NCBI RefSeq assembly: GCF_021184025.1
Contig: NZ_CP036537.1
Location: 1,984,001-2,048,000 of the forward strand
DNA: 64,000 bases
Origin: Rhodopseudomonas boonkerdii
GTDB taxonomy: Bacteria; Pseudomonadota; Alphaproteobacteria; Rhizobiales; Xanthobacteraceae
Direction of reading: 5' to 3'
Shown one piece after another: positions 16,268 through 25,634 of this stretch. Made by a program: the position numbers and the translations under genes. Every line of letters starts with the position of its first letter. Within the stretch, counting starts at the first letter, position 1. Below the pieces are notes generated by a model. The model did not search any database. It was not told the DNA's origin and was given only the letters and a program-made list of their open reading frames with translations.

Positions 16268-19225
16268 GTGGTTCGCGCCTCGCAGCACGGGTACTTCATG
16301 CGAGCGCAGCAAGTCAAATCCGGATCAGACGATATAGTCGCGCGCTATCGCGTGCGATGGACCGATCGGTCGACCACATGGAGCGGACACCCCAGCGCTC
16401 CCCTGATGGGGGCTGCTTCCTTTTGGGTACAAGTTAGACGCAATCAAGACTTTTTCTTCGACCTCATCGCACCCGCAACGCAGATCGACAGTATTTCTCT
16501 CGAATGCTCCATAGTTGGCCGCAAGGGGGCGACGATCTGGGGCGAATTGATCGATACCCGAGGGCATGTCCTTGCGCGGGGGCAGATAAACCCGGCCGGC
16601 GTCAGAGCCGCGAATGGACATCCGGTCCTTATTGATGGTGTCGGGCTTCGGCTCGAGGCAGGCCAAAAATATCGCATTCGATTATCGTCGCAGAGCGGCG
16701 ACGACATCGATTGTCTACGGGTGCGCGCGTTCAGGGCACCCGCCGGCAAGCAGGAATTCAACAGGGAGTTTCTCGGCTTCTCAAATCAACGCAGGTTCGA
16801 GCATCGCGCGTTGCCTCGCCAGATGGATATCGTCGCTCTCTGTGACACTACGGACGCGCCCGGGTCCGTGGTTGCGGCGCTTGAGACGCGCTGGCCTGGG
16901 TACAAAATCAAACTTTTCCGCGCTGCAGATTACGTCAAGCACTGGTCGATATTGGCTGATGCGAGCTTCGTCATTTTCGTGGACGTCTTTACGCTCGGAA
17001 ACGATGCCGCTGAGTTCGATGCGCTATGCTTCGAACTGCACCGTCGGGGGATTGTGACAGTTTTTCATCAGTCATGCGCGTACCCTGATCGTCCGGGCGC
17101 TTCCGCTGTGTCCTATGGCGGTCGGCTCGCGCATGACAATGCATTGCGCAATGTGCAGCGTCGCCGCTGTCATTTCGCATTGCTTGATATGCCGCCGTCT
17201 CTGATTCGGTCTCTCGACAATGCGCCGTGGCCGTTGGCGGGAGATGAGGGCAATGCGCATGTTGATGCTGACCTGCTCGACAGAATGCATCGGGACGTTC
17301 AGGTTGGCAGGCTGCCGAGGGTGACCGTCTTCGCTTCCGTAAGCCGCGATCCGACGATCACTGACAAGTTTCTGGAGCATTTTGCGCGTCAGAGCTATCC
17401 AGGTCCGGTCGTTCTTGGACTTGTGGCCGACGACCTTGAGAGCGAATCGGTCTCAATCGTTCGCGGATACGCCGCTGCCATTGACGCGTCGCATGATGCC
17501 GCCCGAGAGGTTCGCCTGTTTGCGGGCAGGGAGGCGTTTCGCAGTTACATCACGAGGAGTGAGGGCGAGGAGAAAACGCGCGAGACGGATCTCTATCTCC
17601 TTGTTGATGGCGAAGCGGTGATGAGCCGTGACTTCGTCGCTGCGCATGTTTTTGAACACTGGTTTGAGGATGTTGAGGCCGTCGTCGGTTCTGGTCCCAT
17701 CGACGCGAGCGATGCTCTGCCCGAGCGCATGCTGTGCGATCTGGAAGGGCGTCTCCTGGCCGGTGATCGAAATGCGCGATTGAGGGATTCGGTCCAGCCC
17801 GATGGCTTCCTGAATTGCAATCGGGAGAACTTCTCCTTCAAGCGCCGTACGGTCTCCCGATGCGCCGCTGCGTTAGAAACGCTGATATTCGCAGATGCTG
17901 GAATGTCTTCTGATCGAGCGGCCATCGAACTCGGTTACAGGCTTTATAGCAACGGTGCTGTCATTCGATACACGGATCTGGCCTTTGCCATGCGCTGTAG
18001 CCACGCAGAGTCTGTTACCGAACCAGGTCCTTCCGCAGTATCCGCGCGCGACATTGCCCAAGCGCTTCAAGCCGAGCCGGAACTTGCTCTTGCGTCTCGT
18101 CGTTGGGCTGCGAGTGCAGGCAGAGCAGATCACGCGTTGCCGGGGGATGTGTGTGTTTCGGGGGCGCGCGCGCATCGGCCGCTCCGTGTCTTGACCTATC
18201 GTTGGCACGTGCCGCACCAGTATGAACTCTACAAGTTGCCGCATGAGTTCACCCTGGCAACCCGGCTCGGCAACGGGATGGTTGATGCGTGGCAGTTCGA
18301 CCAGCGACCGCTTCGGCCGAATGTCCGTCTGCGTCCCGCCGAAACGATAGATCCGCGTGACTACGACGTTGCGATACTGCATTTCGATGAGAACGTCCTT
18401 GCGCCCCACCTGACCAATGGCGTTGTGTCGTCTGTATGGGGCGAGCCATTTCGCTGGCTCCTGGGCCTACCGGACATTCCCAAGATCGCGATCTGTCACG
18501 GGACGGTGCAGTTTGTCGGCCAGTACGGCGCTGATCCAGGCCGCAAGACTGAATTCATTATTCACGACGATGAGCGTCTCCGGCTTGTCGCGATGCTTGC
18601 AGCTGCAGGTGTGAGGGTGGTGTGCAATTCGCATCAGGCTGCAGGAGAATGGCAGTTTCAGAACAGCGAGGTCATCTGGCATGGTTTCGACCCGCAAGAA
18701 TTCCCGCAAGGCAATTTGACGCGAAATGTTCTGGCGCTCGAACCGGATATCCATCGCCCGCATTATCGCGGGGCATGGGAGCATCGCCTCGTCGAGGACT
18801 TGCTCGATCCCGGTATCAGAATCGAGACCGCGCGGCATCCCGGCGCGCCGCTCGAGATGCGCGGGACGAATGCCTTTGCGGTCCGAAACTTTCGCTCTTA
18901 CGTCGACCGCATCCGCAGTTTCACCTGCTATCTCAATACGACATTGCGGTCGCCGATGCCTCGCTCGCGCGGGGAGGCGATGATGACCGGCGTTATTCCT
19001 GTCTGCCTGCGCAATCACGACGTTGACCGGTTCATCGAACCGGGAGTTGATGGCTTCTACGCGGACAGTCCCGAGGAACTGGCGGATTTCATCAACTACC
19101 TGTTTCGCGATCGCGCCGCTTCCACAGCGATGGCGGCTGCTGCACGCCTTAAAGCGATGGATGTATTCAATCACGACCGCTATCTTGCGTCCTGGACGAG
19201 AACCCTCAGGGACGTCGTCGGCTAA
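16268..19225 (+). CDS. Two-module glycosyltransferase (GT2-like and GT-B-like) with N-terminal beta-rich domain
   Basis: The 985-aa product seems to have three parts. Residues 1-165 are a beta-rich segment (VRWTDRSTTWSGH, ISLECSIVGRKGATIWGEL) that may bind carbohydrate. Residues about 330-620 resemble a GT2 fold: TVFASVSRDPTITDKFLEHFARQSYPGPVVLGLV, TDLYLLVDGEAVMSRDFVAAH and later FSFKRRTVS. Residues about 650-985 resemble GT-B: KIAICHGTVQF, VRVVCNSHQAAGEW, then RSRGEAMMTGVIPVCLRNHDVDRFIEPGVDGFYADSPEELADFI. The start could be GTG at 16268 (AAGG four bases before) or ATG at 16298. It diverges from the AsnB-GT4 gene across 136 bases and its end overlaps the convergent gene by four bases. Confidence 0.65.
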   Translation: MVRASQHGYFMRAQQVKSGSDDIVARYRVRWTDRSTTWSGHPSAPLMGAASFWVQVRRNQDFFFDLIAPATQIDSISLECSIVGRKGATIWGELIDTRGHVLARGQINPAGVRAANGHPVLIDGVGLRLEAGQKYRIRLSSQSGDDIDCLRVRAFRAPAGKQEFNREFLGFSNQRRFEHRALPRQMDIVALCDTTDAPGSVVAALETRWPGYKIKLFRAADYVKHWSILADASFVIFVDVFTLGNDAAEFDALCFELHRRGIVTVFHQSCAYPDRPGASAVSYGGRLAHDNALRNVQRRRCHFALLDMPPSLIRSLDNAPWPLAGDEGNAHVDADLLDRMHRDVQVGRLPRVTVFASVSRDPTITDKFLEHFARQSYPGPVVLGLVADDLESESVSIVRGYAAAIDASHDAAREVRLFAGREAFRSYITRSEGEEKTRETDLYLLVDGEAVMSRDFVAAHVFEHWFEDVEAVVGSGPIDASDALPERMLCDLEGRLLAGDRNARLRDSVQPDGFLNCNRENFSFKRRTVSRCAAALETLIFADAGMSSDRAAIELGYRLYSNGAVIRYTDLAFAMRCSHAESVTEPGPSAVSARDIAQALQAEPELALASRRWAASAGRADHALPGDVCVSGARAHRPLRVLTYRWHVPHQYELYKLPHEFTLATRLGNGMVDAWQFDQRPLRPNVRLRPAETIDPRDYDVAILHFDENVLAPHLTNGVVSSVWGEPFRWLLGLPDIPKIAICHGTVQFVGQYGADPGRKTEFIIHDDERLRLVAMLAAAGVRVVCNSHQAAGEWQFQNSEVIWHGFDPQEFPQGNLTRNVLALEPDIHRPHYRGAWEHRLVEDLLDPGIRIETARHPGAPLEMRGTNAFAVRNFRSYVDRIRSFTCYLNTTLRSPMPRSRGEAMMTGVIPVCLRNHDVDRFIEPGVDGFYADSPEELADFINYLFRDRAASTAMAAAARLKAMDVFNHDRYLASWTRTLRDVVG

Positions 19226-20604
19226 CGTAAACGCGCGCCGTGACGTCTCTTCGTCTCGATGCGCCGTCTGAGCCACGCAAATGCCGTCGCCATCGCGAAG
19301 AATGCGAGCCATAACTGCAGCGGGATCAGTGGTTCGACGGAGCGTTCGATGCCGATGACGCACGCGGCGACGATCGCGGGGACAATTGCCATGGTGGCGA
19401 GGACCCATCCTGCACCGCCGAGCGTGAGAGCGGCGATGGCCGCGCCGGCGAGTGCGATCCAGCTCGTGGCGGTTGACTTGTCGAACAAGATCACGTTCAG
19501 AGCGCGCGTCATCCTTGCCCAGGCGGGGCGATCAGCTTCCCCGAAAAGGCGCTCGCGTGAAACAGTGGTCAATGCACTGGGGCCGCGCTGGCTGGCAAAA
19601 AGCAGAAGCCGCTTTGTCACCAGCTCCGGAAACTCCTTCCAGTTGGCCCGCAACCACGCATCCACGACCAGCTGCAATCGTTGCTTTCGCTCATAGTCCG
19701 TCGGCAGATGGGCGACCCATTGCCTCAGGGCCGGTAAGCCAAATTCGGTAATCACTGTGCCGTCGCTGAGGGCAAGGCTTGTATAGGTTTGACGGCCGAT
19801 CGGGCCTCCGCCTGCTTCCCACAGCAGGGAATCTGTGCCGCTTGTGCCTACGGCGACGATGTTATGCGTGATCCGGTGGTTGCGAACCAGCCAGGGCGAC
19901 CACACGATCAAGACGCCGACAGCGAAAGCGAAGCCTTGCCTGAGCGCAGTCCTGGGCAGAAGCCCGGCGATGCGAGGCGAGGCAATGCGGCCATTAAAGC
20001 TGGCGCATAGCACGATCGTCAGGCCCATGAGCAAAACGGCAGGAAGAAACTGCGGGCGACCCAGACCAAGCGCCAGCCCAGCGCTGCCTGCAAACATTGC
20101 CGCTTGCCAGCCTTTCGTGCGTATGGCGCGGAGCCCGGCGGCCATCGTCAGCCACAGCAACGCCTCGCTGACGGTCTCGGTGCCAAGCTTATAACTCCAG
20201 AAAATCGAGGGGCGGCACAAGGCAACCACGATCAGCAATGCGTATGCATGGTGCTGATTGCGGGTGAGGAGAAAAATCTCAATACAAAGCAACAACAGGC
20301 TGGCGAATGCGAGGCACTGGATCAGGAATCTGAATACCCACTCGAAGCCGGCTTCCCCGCCGATAACCAATGACAGGGCTATGAATGCCGGAGTGGTCGG
20401 CGCATAATAAGTGGAGAGGCTAGGATTTTCTCCCCAAAAAAAGTGAGTGTAGATATTGCGTGCAACATTGACGTAATCGAGCAAGTCGGAAAACGGAGCC
20501 TCCGATATTTGCAGCCAATAGAGGATTCGAGTTCCCCAAAACATCGCCGCTAGGGCCAGCAGTGTTAAAAGCTCGGGTTTTCTGAGATGCTTCAGGCCAT
20601 TCAC
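19222..20604 (-). CDS. Polytopic membrane protein, GT-C/GT39-like glycosyltransferase
   Basis: Hydrophobic protein of about 460 aa with ten or more membrane segments. Just after the first segment, ISEAPFSDLLDYVNVARNIYTH places an acidic cluster in the first extracytoplasmic loop, the catalytic position in GT-C enzymes that use polyprenyl-phosphate sugars. YYAPTTPAFIAL and LGTETVSEALLW fit PMT-2/ArnT-like proteins. I chose the GTG at 20604, preceded by GGGAG about ten bases upstream. The frame is open to an ATG at 20736, and that longer form would be read through an 11-G run (C11 on the plus strand at 20629-20639), so the true N-terminus is uncertain. Confidence 0.65.
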   Translation of the reverse strand: MNGLKHLRKPELLTLLALAAMFWGTRILYWLQISEAPFSDLLDYVNVARNIYTHFFWGENPSLSTYYAPTTPAFIALSLVIGGEAGFEWVFRFLIQCLAFASLLLLCIEIFLLTRNQHHAYALLIVVALCRPSIFWSYKLGTETVSEALLWLTMAAGLRAIRTKGWQAAMFAGSAGLALGLGRPQFLPAVLLMGLTIVLCASFNGRIASPRIAGLLPRTALRQGFAFAVGVLIVWSPWLVRNHRITHNIVAVGTSGTDSLLWEAGGGPIGRQTYTSLALSDGTVITEFGLPALRQWVAHLPTDYERKQRLQLVVDAWLRANWKEFPELVTKRLLLFASQRGPSALTTVSRERLFGEADRPAWARMTRALNVILFDKSTATSWIALAGAAIAALTLGGAGWVLATMAIVPAIVAACVIGIERSVEPLIPLQLWLAFFAMATAFAWLRRRIETKRRHGARLR

Positions 20605-20628
20605 CGACTGATCACTCCCAATAGGTGT

Positions 20629-20639
20629 CCCCCCCCCCC
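20629..20639. repeat. C11 homopolymer tract next to a CA repeat
   Basis: Eleven consecutive C on the plus strand, followed by ACACACACC. It lies 25 bases upstream of the preferred GTG start of the minus-strand membrane glycosyltransferase gene (19222-20604), and inside its frame if the ATG at 20736 is used. Such tracts mutate in length during replication. Confidence 0.8.
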
Positions 20640-20837
20640 ACACACACCAATAGAACTTCCTCGGAACCTTTAAGGGTTTACATGTGCGAACATGCGCGCC
20701 GGGGAAAAAGACGCAATCTGGATATCGTGGCGGCATTCAGTGGTCGGGAAACAACCTGGTGATGGTTCTCCGATCCGGTGTGTGATACGGGGGCGAGCAA
20801 AGCCCGTGAAGTTTCTTTTATGATGTGAAGTTCCGAC

Positions 20838-22301
20838 ATGACCGAAATCTCAGATTGTGCATACGTTAGACGCGGGCAGGTACGGCGCGAGTTGGTGCGC
20901 GAGCATGCCGATCGTGTGGCTGTAGAACGCGACGGCTGGATCGAAAAGAATCAAGCTTACTATAAAGACGACCGGGAATTTATGCAGTTCCTCATTCCTG
21001 CGGGCGCGCGAGTGTTGGATCTGGGATGTGGGACCGGCGGATTGCTTGCTGCGCTGGAACCGTCCTACGGGCTGGGTCTAGATCTTAGCGGCAAGATGAT
21101 CGAGGTTGCACGACGCAATCATCCCAATCTCGATTTTCGCGTCGGCGATATCGAAGACGATGCCTGCATCGAGGCGATTGAAGGTCCGTTTGATTTCATC
21201 ATCTTGTCGGACACGATTGGCTTGCTGGATGATATCGAAATCGCGTTGTCCCGCCTGCATCGACTTTGCAGTCGCGATACGCGTCTGGTCATCTCCTATT
21301 TTTCGCAGATCTGGGGCCCCGCTCTCAAGCTGGCGACCAAGGCCGGGTTGCGCATGCCGCAACCTGAGACCAACTTCATCTCGCATATCGATTTCGAGAA
21401 CATCCTCGATCTTGCGGAGTTCGAGCCCATACGGCGCGATGCACGGCAGTTGCTCCCCCGACGTGTCTTTGGTCTCGGGACTTTGGTGAACAAGTATATT
21501 GCGCCGCTACCGCTCATCGATCGGATGTGCCTGCGCACCTATGTGGTGGCGAGGTCACGCCGTGCCATGGTTCCGGAAGAACTGTCGACGACAGTGCTCG
21601 TGCCTTGCCGAAACGAGCGCGGCAATATCGAGAATGCCGTCCGGCGGCTGCCGAAATTCGGCAAACATATCGAGATCCTGTTCGTGGAAGGCAATTCCAG
21701 CGATGGGACATACGACGAATGCGAACGCGTGCGCGACGCCTATGCGTCGGAATACGACATCAAGGTCTTCAAACAGCCGGGCAAGGGCAAAGGAGATGCC
21801 GTTCGCAAGGGATTTAACGAAGCAACAGGCGACATCCTGATGATTCTCGACGCGGATCTCACGGTGCCGCCAGAGACTCTGCCGAAGTTCTACGCGGCAA
21901 TCGCGTCCGGCAAAGGCGAGTTCGTCAACGGGACGCGACTGGTTTATCCGATGGAAGGCGAGGCGATGCGTCCGCTGAACTTCATCGCGAATCGCTTCTT
22001 CGCGGCGGCATTCAGCTATCTCGTGAACCAGCGCTTCACCGATACGCTTTGCGGCACCAAGGTCCTCAAGCGTAGCGCTTATATGAGGATTGCTGCCAAT
22101 CGCAGCTACTTTGGTGATTTCGATCCTTTCGGAGATTTCGATTTGATCCTTGGTGCCGCCAAGCAGAACCTGCGGATCATCGAAATCCCAATCCATTATG
22201 CCTCTCGTACCTACGGCTCGACGCAAATTTCGCGTTTCCGCGATGGATTTCTGCTGCTGCGCATGGTGATGTTCGCCTTCCGGAAGCTGAAGGCAGTCTG
22301 A
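20838..22301 (+). CDS. SAM methyltransferase fused to GT2 (DPM1-like) glycosyltransferase
   Basis: A 487-aa two-domain protein. Residues about 25-240 are a class I methyltransferase with VLDLGCGTGG (59-68), YGLGLDLSGKMIEVARR and FDFIILSDTIGLLDD. Residues about 248-487 are a GT2 enzyme: TTVLVPCRNERGNIENAV, the nucleotide-sugar region LFVEGNSSDGTYDEC, DXD-type ILDADLTVP (about 335-343) and TDTLCGTKVLKR, all as in polyprenyl-phosphate mannose/glucose synthases. No membrane anchor is evident. The stop overlaps the start of the next methyltransferase gene, so this is the first gene of a tightly coupled three-gene run. It may supply a lipid-linked sugar for the GT-C proteins nearby. Confidence 0.8.
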   Translation: MTEISDCAYVRRGQVRRELVREHADRVAVERDGWIEKNQAYYKDDREFMQFLIPAGARVLDLGCGTGGLLAALEPSYGLGLDLSGKMIEVARRNHPNLDFRVGDIEDDACIEAIEGPFDFIILSDTIGLLDDIEIALSRLHRLCSRDTRLVISYFSQIWGPALKLATKAGLRMPQPETNFISHIDFENILDLAEFEPIRRDARQLLPRRVFGLGTLVNKYIAPLPLIDRMCLRTYVVARSRRAMVPEELSTTVLVPCRNERGNIENAVRRLPKFGKHIEILFVEGNSSDGTYDECERVRDAYASEYDIKVFKQPGKGKGDAVRKGFNEATGDILMILDADLTVPPETLPKFYAAIASGKGEFVNGTRLVYPMEGEAMRPLNFIANRFFAAAFSYLVNQRFTDTLCGTKVLKRSAYMRIAANRSYFGDFDPFGDFDLILGAAKQNLRIIEIPIHYASRTYGSTQISRFRDGFLLLRMVMFAFRKLKAV

Positions 22302-23071
22302 TGAGTGGCGGGGAGCAACAGTTCGATGCTCGACCAGTCGAGTATCGTCAGATCTGGGATCAGAAGCCGACTCTGCGCCGGCTTTACGCCGACTATCACC
22401 GCAGGCTGTTGGCCGAATGCGGCGACGGACCCGTTCTCGATATCGGCGGTGGAACGGCGAATATCAAGGATGTCCGCAAGGATGTCGTTTCGATCGACAT
22501 CCTGCCTTTTCGGGGGATCGACGTCGCGTGCGACGCACATCGGTTGCCGTTCCCGAATGGGTATTTTTCAGGCATCGTGATGCTGGATGTACTCCACCAT
22601 CTGGCGCGCCCGGTGGCGTTTCTTCAGGAAGCGGCCCGGGTGCTCAGGCCGGGCGGGCGATTGACGATGATCGAGCCGGGAATGTCGACGGTGGCATATC
22701 CGTTCTACCGTTTCTTGCACGAAGAGCCGGCCGAGATGGGAGCGGATCCGTTTTACGAGCCACCGCTCGATGCCGAACGTGACCCGTTCGATTCCAATCA
22801 AGCGATTCCGACTCTGCTGTTCGAAAACAGGGACAATGTCGTCGAAGTCAAACGTCGGGTGCCGGAGCTTGTACTCAAGCGAGTGGATTGGCTGAGCCTG
22901 TTTGCCTATCCACTGAGTGGCGGATTCAAGCGTTGGTGTTTGGTCCCTGATGGCGCAGTCAATTCCGTTCTCTGTCTTGAAGATGCTCTGCCGCGATGGG
23001 TTCGTCGCTTCTTCGGGTTTCGTCTGTTCGTGACATTGGAAAAACAGAGCGTGCCGGAGCGCAAGGTATGA
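22301..23071 (+). CDS. Class I SAM-dependent methyltransferase (Methyltransf_11-like)
   Basis: The 256-aa product has motif I VLDIGGGTAN (about 45-54), acidic motif II DVVSIDILPFRG, then GIVMLDVLHHLARPVAFLQEAARVLRPGGRLTMIEPG, the classic motif order of small-molecule methyltransferases. Its ATG overlaps the stop of the preceding methyltransferase-GT2 gene (TGATG), and its own stop overlaps the following FkbM gene (ATGA), so the three are translated as a unit. Probably a sugar or lipid-linked intermediate methylase in the polysaccharide pathway; the substrate is unknown. Confidence 0.8.
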   Translation: MSGGEQQFDARPVEYRQIWDQKPTLRRLYADYHRRLLAECGDGPVLDIGGGTANIKDVRKDVVSIDILPFRGIDVACDAHRLPFPNGYFSGIVMLDVLHHLARPVAFLQEAARVLRPGGRLTMIEPGMSTVAYPFYRFLHEEPAEMGADPFYEPPLDAERDPFDSNQAIPTLLFENRDNVVEVKRRVPELVLKRVDWLSLFAYPLSGGFKRWCLVPDGAVNSVLCLEDALPRWVRRFFGFRLFVTLEKQSVPERKV

Positions 23072-23856
23072 TCAAGCAGGCGATTCAGAAGATCGGTCTC
23101 ACGACGAATGCCTTGTTGGTGCGCTCAGGTGTAATGCGTTTGCCGTTTGCACGACGGACCTTCGTCTATGCCTATACCTGGTACAAGGAGCGGATTGAGG
23201 CTGGTCCGGTCGAAGCGCTTCGAAAATTCGTGCCGAGCGGAACGCTGGTCATCGATGTGGGTGCCAATATTGGCTTTTTCACCACGCGCTTTGCGGACTG
23301 GACGGGCCCACAAGGGCATGTCATGGCGATCGAGCCGGACCTAGAAAATTTTGGCTCCCTGGAGCAGCGGCTCCGGCAGCATGGAAGTATCGAGCGCACC
23401 ACGCGCCTGAATGCGGTGGCCGCAAGCGAGCCTGGCAGCCTTTTCCTCAAGCGCAACGAAGTGCATCCGGGTGATCACAAGATCGCAACGGATGGTGAAG
23501 GAATCAAGGTAGCCGCGGTGGCAATCGACGATATCGTGGCTGGGCACGCGTCGCGTGATCTGTCGATGATCAAGATCGATGTTCAGGGTGCCGAAATGGT
23601 CGTCCTGGCGGGCGCCCAAAAGGTTCTGCAAGAGCGAAGCGCGGCGCTTTTCATTGAGGTTGACGAGAAGGCGCTCATGGCGTTCGGAACCTCGTCGCAC
23701 GCACTTTTCGCCCATCTCCGGTCCTTCGGTTATAGCGGTTACGAGCTTGGCGAAGATGGCAGTTTGACGCCTTTTGAGAATTCTGCGCTGCAGACTCGCC
23801 TGGCGGATGGTGGCTATGTCGATGTTCTGTTCCTCAAGCAGAACGACAGTCGGTGA
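23068..23856 (+). CDS. FkbM-family methyltransferase
   Basis: Start chosen at 23068, where ATGA overlaps the preceding stop, although the frame is open from 22996. The 262-aa product shows TLVIDVGANIGFFTTRF (about 59-75), VMAIEPDLENFGSLEQRL, and IKIDVQGAEMVVLAGA, the three FkbM hallmarks, with FIEVDEKALMAFG near the end. FkbM enzymes O-methylate hydroxyl groups and are frequent in rhizobial surface-polysaccharide clusters. This is the last gene of the run beginning at 20838; after it comes noncoding sequence and a pseudogene. Confidence 0.85.
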   Translation: MIKQAIQKIGLTTNALLVRSGVMRLPFARRTFVYAYTWYKERIEAGPVEALRKFVPSGTLVIDVGANIGFFTTRFADWTGPQGHVMAIEPDLENFGSLEQRLRQHGSIERTTRLNAVAASEPGSLFLKRNEVHPGDHKIATDGEGIKVAAVAIDDIVAGHASRDLSMIKIDVQGAEMVVLAGAQKVLQERSAALFIEVDEKALMAFGTSSHALFAHLRSFGYSGYELGEDGSLTPFENSALQTRLADGGYVDVLFLKQNDSR

Positions 23857-23862
23857 TCGCAT

Positions 23863-23938
23863 GCCCGCTTGAAACCGCGCAGCGTCGCATGTGCTGGGGC
23901 GCTCGACCCGTAGCGATTGCATCTTGCTTCAAGCGGGC
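23863..23938. repeat. Imperfect-spaced inverted repeat, 11-bp arms
   Basis: GCCCGCTTGAA at 23863-23873 is matched by its exact reverse complement TTCAAGCGGGC at 23928-23938, separated by 54 bases. It lies 7 bases past the FkbM stop. It may form a long hairpin acting as an RNA end or be a remnant of a small mobile repeat. No T-run follows. The rest of 23939-24153 shows no gene or recognisable signal. Confidence 0.5.
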
Positions 23939-24153
23939 AAATGATTTCCAATCGGTGCAACGAAGATCGGCTGTTTGCAGGTGTTGGGCTTGCCACCGGT
24001 GTTGAGCTTACCAGTTTGCGTGCCGCCGTTCTTAGCTTGTTCAGCTGAATTTTGTTAGCAAGTCTCGGTTTGATCTTTCCTCAATCTCGTCGCCATTAAC
24101 GGTCGCGCGATGTGCGAATTCGCTCGGCTGATAGATAGCGTTTTCTAGCGGCG

Positions 24154-25474
24154 ATGTTCGCACTATACGCCATGGCTGCGACAGCATTTCTTTGTTTCTG
24201 GATGCCCCTTTTCAGAATCCCGATGAGTGGGCGCACTTCCTTCGTGCCTATCAAATCAGCCGTGGCGGTTTCGTTGGAACGCAAAGCGAGAGGATGACCG
24301 GAGGCTTTGCCGATCGGGCGATCGGTGCGGCGGCCTTGCCATTTCAGGGCGCGCCCTTTCACGTGGACGTCAAAGTCACGTCTGAGCTGTATGCGCAGGC
24401 GAATGCGATCGGTTGGAGCGGTGCAACGGAGTTTGCCAGCTATCCGTGAGTTGCACTTTATTCGCCCGTGACCTATTTGCCGGCCGTCGTCGGGATCTGG
24501 CTCGGCAAATCGTCCGGCTTGTCCGTCGTTCGCACGCTGTATCTGGCTCGCCTCCTGACCGGGATTGCAACGACCCTGATCGGCGCAATTGCCATAGCGG
24601 TCGCAATCCGCTCTGCGCTTTGGCTGTTCTGTGTCCTGTTGTTGCCTATGACGCTTTCTCAGATGAACGCCGTCACGCAGGATGGCATGATCTTCGCGAT
24701 GGCCGCACTGGGCGTTGCGATGTTAGCGACCTCGGTGCGGCGGCGCGCGTGCCATTTCGAGGAGACGCGTATGGGGCTTTGTCGCTGCAATCAGCATCGT
24801 CGTCATGGGGCATCCAGCTTACGCCCCTATGGCCGCACTGTTGGGTCTCGCAAACGGCGCTTCCCGTATCAAGAAAACATCGGCCATCGCGCTTGTCTGG
24901 ATACTCGTGCTCGCCCGGGGATCTTTCGCAGTGATTCAGGCCGGCACGCCGAGTGCCCGGCCGGACGCTCATATCGATCCCGCCGCACAGTTTAGGTGGG
25001 TAATGGGGGATCCGCTGGCTTTCATCAAAATCCTGGCATCCACCATCTCGATCAAGGCCCCCGGCTATGCGAGCAGCTTCATCGGACGATTGGGCTGGTT
25101 GGACGTTTACTTGTCACGCGGTTATCTCGCAGCTGCATTCGGCTGTCTTCTTTGTGGCTCTGTTGCGACGATCAATCCGCGGATGGATGCGAGGGGGCTA
25201 GTGGTTTTCGTTGCGACGATGTCGATCCTGCTCGTTTTCAGTTCTTGCGCTGTTTTTGCTACTCTACATGACGTGGAATGACGTCGCCGCCACAAAGATC
25301 GAGGGACCATCCGGGCGTTACTTCATCCCGCTCGCTCTCGCCTTTATATTGGCGTTTCCGCAATTGGCCCGAATCGGATCTCTCAGAGAAGCCTTGGTGC
25401 TCGTTGTCGTCTCGTTTCCTATGGTGACGTTGGCTGAGCTGGTCCGGGCGGTGGTTGCCCGTTGTTGCGTCTGA
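24154..25474 (+). pseudogene. Decayed DUF2142-like polytopic membrane protein
   Basis: Fragments in three frames line up as one membrane protein. An N-terminus MFALYAMAATAFLCFW (from 24154) must shift frame near 24200-24220 to reach FQNPDEWAHFLRAYQISRGG, the PDE-x-x-HF-x-RAYQ signature I associate with DUF2142 proteins. A TGA at 24447-24449 interrupts the frame before ALYSPVTYLPAVVGIWLG. A second shift near 24740-24800 leads to LLGLANGASRIKKTSAIALVWI and a third near 25255 to YMTWNDVAATKIEGPSGRYFIPL. One stop and at least three frameshifts make loss of function likely. It was presumably an inner-membrane glycan-related protein of the cluster. Confidence 0.7.
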
Positions 25475-25634
25475 AGCTCGCGCTGGAAATCATCGATACG
25501 GTGGCGAGGTCAGCAGCCGCCGGCGCCATTCGCAGACCATTGCTGCACAATGTGTGTCATCTGCCATATTTACGTTCTAGATTGATCGCGAAGAATAGCG
25601 GTCAGAGGTTTGAATAGGCGAGAGCAGCTCGGGT

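Noticed and set aside
23857..25634. Insertion sequence in the disrupted region
   Set aside because: No transposase fragment is seen. The reading-frame fragments belong to a membrane protein of DUF2142 type.
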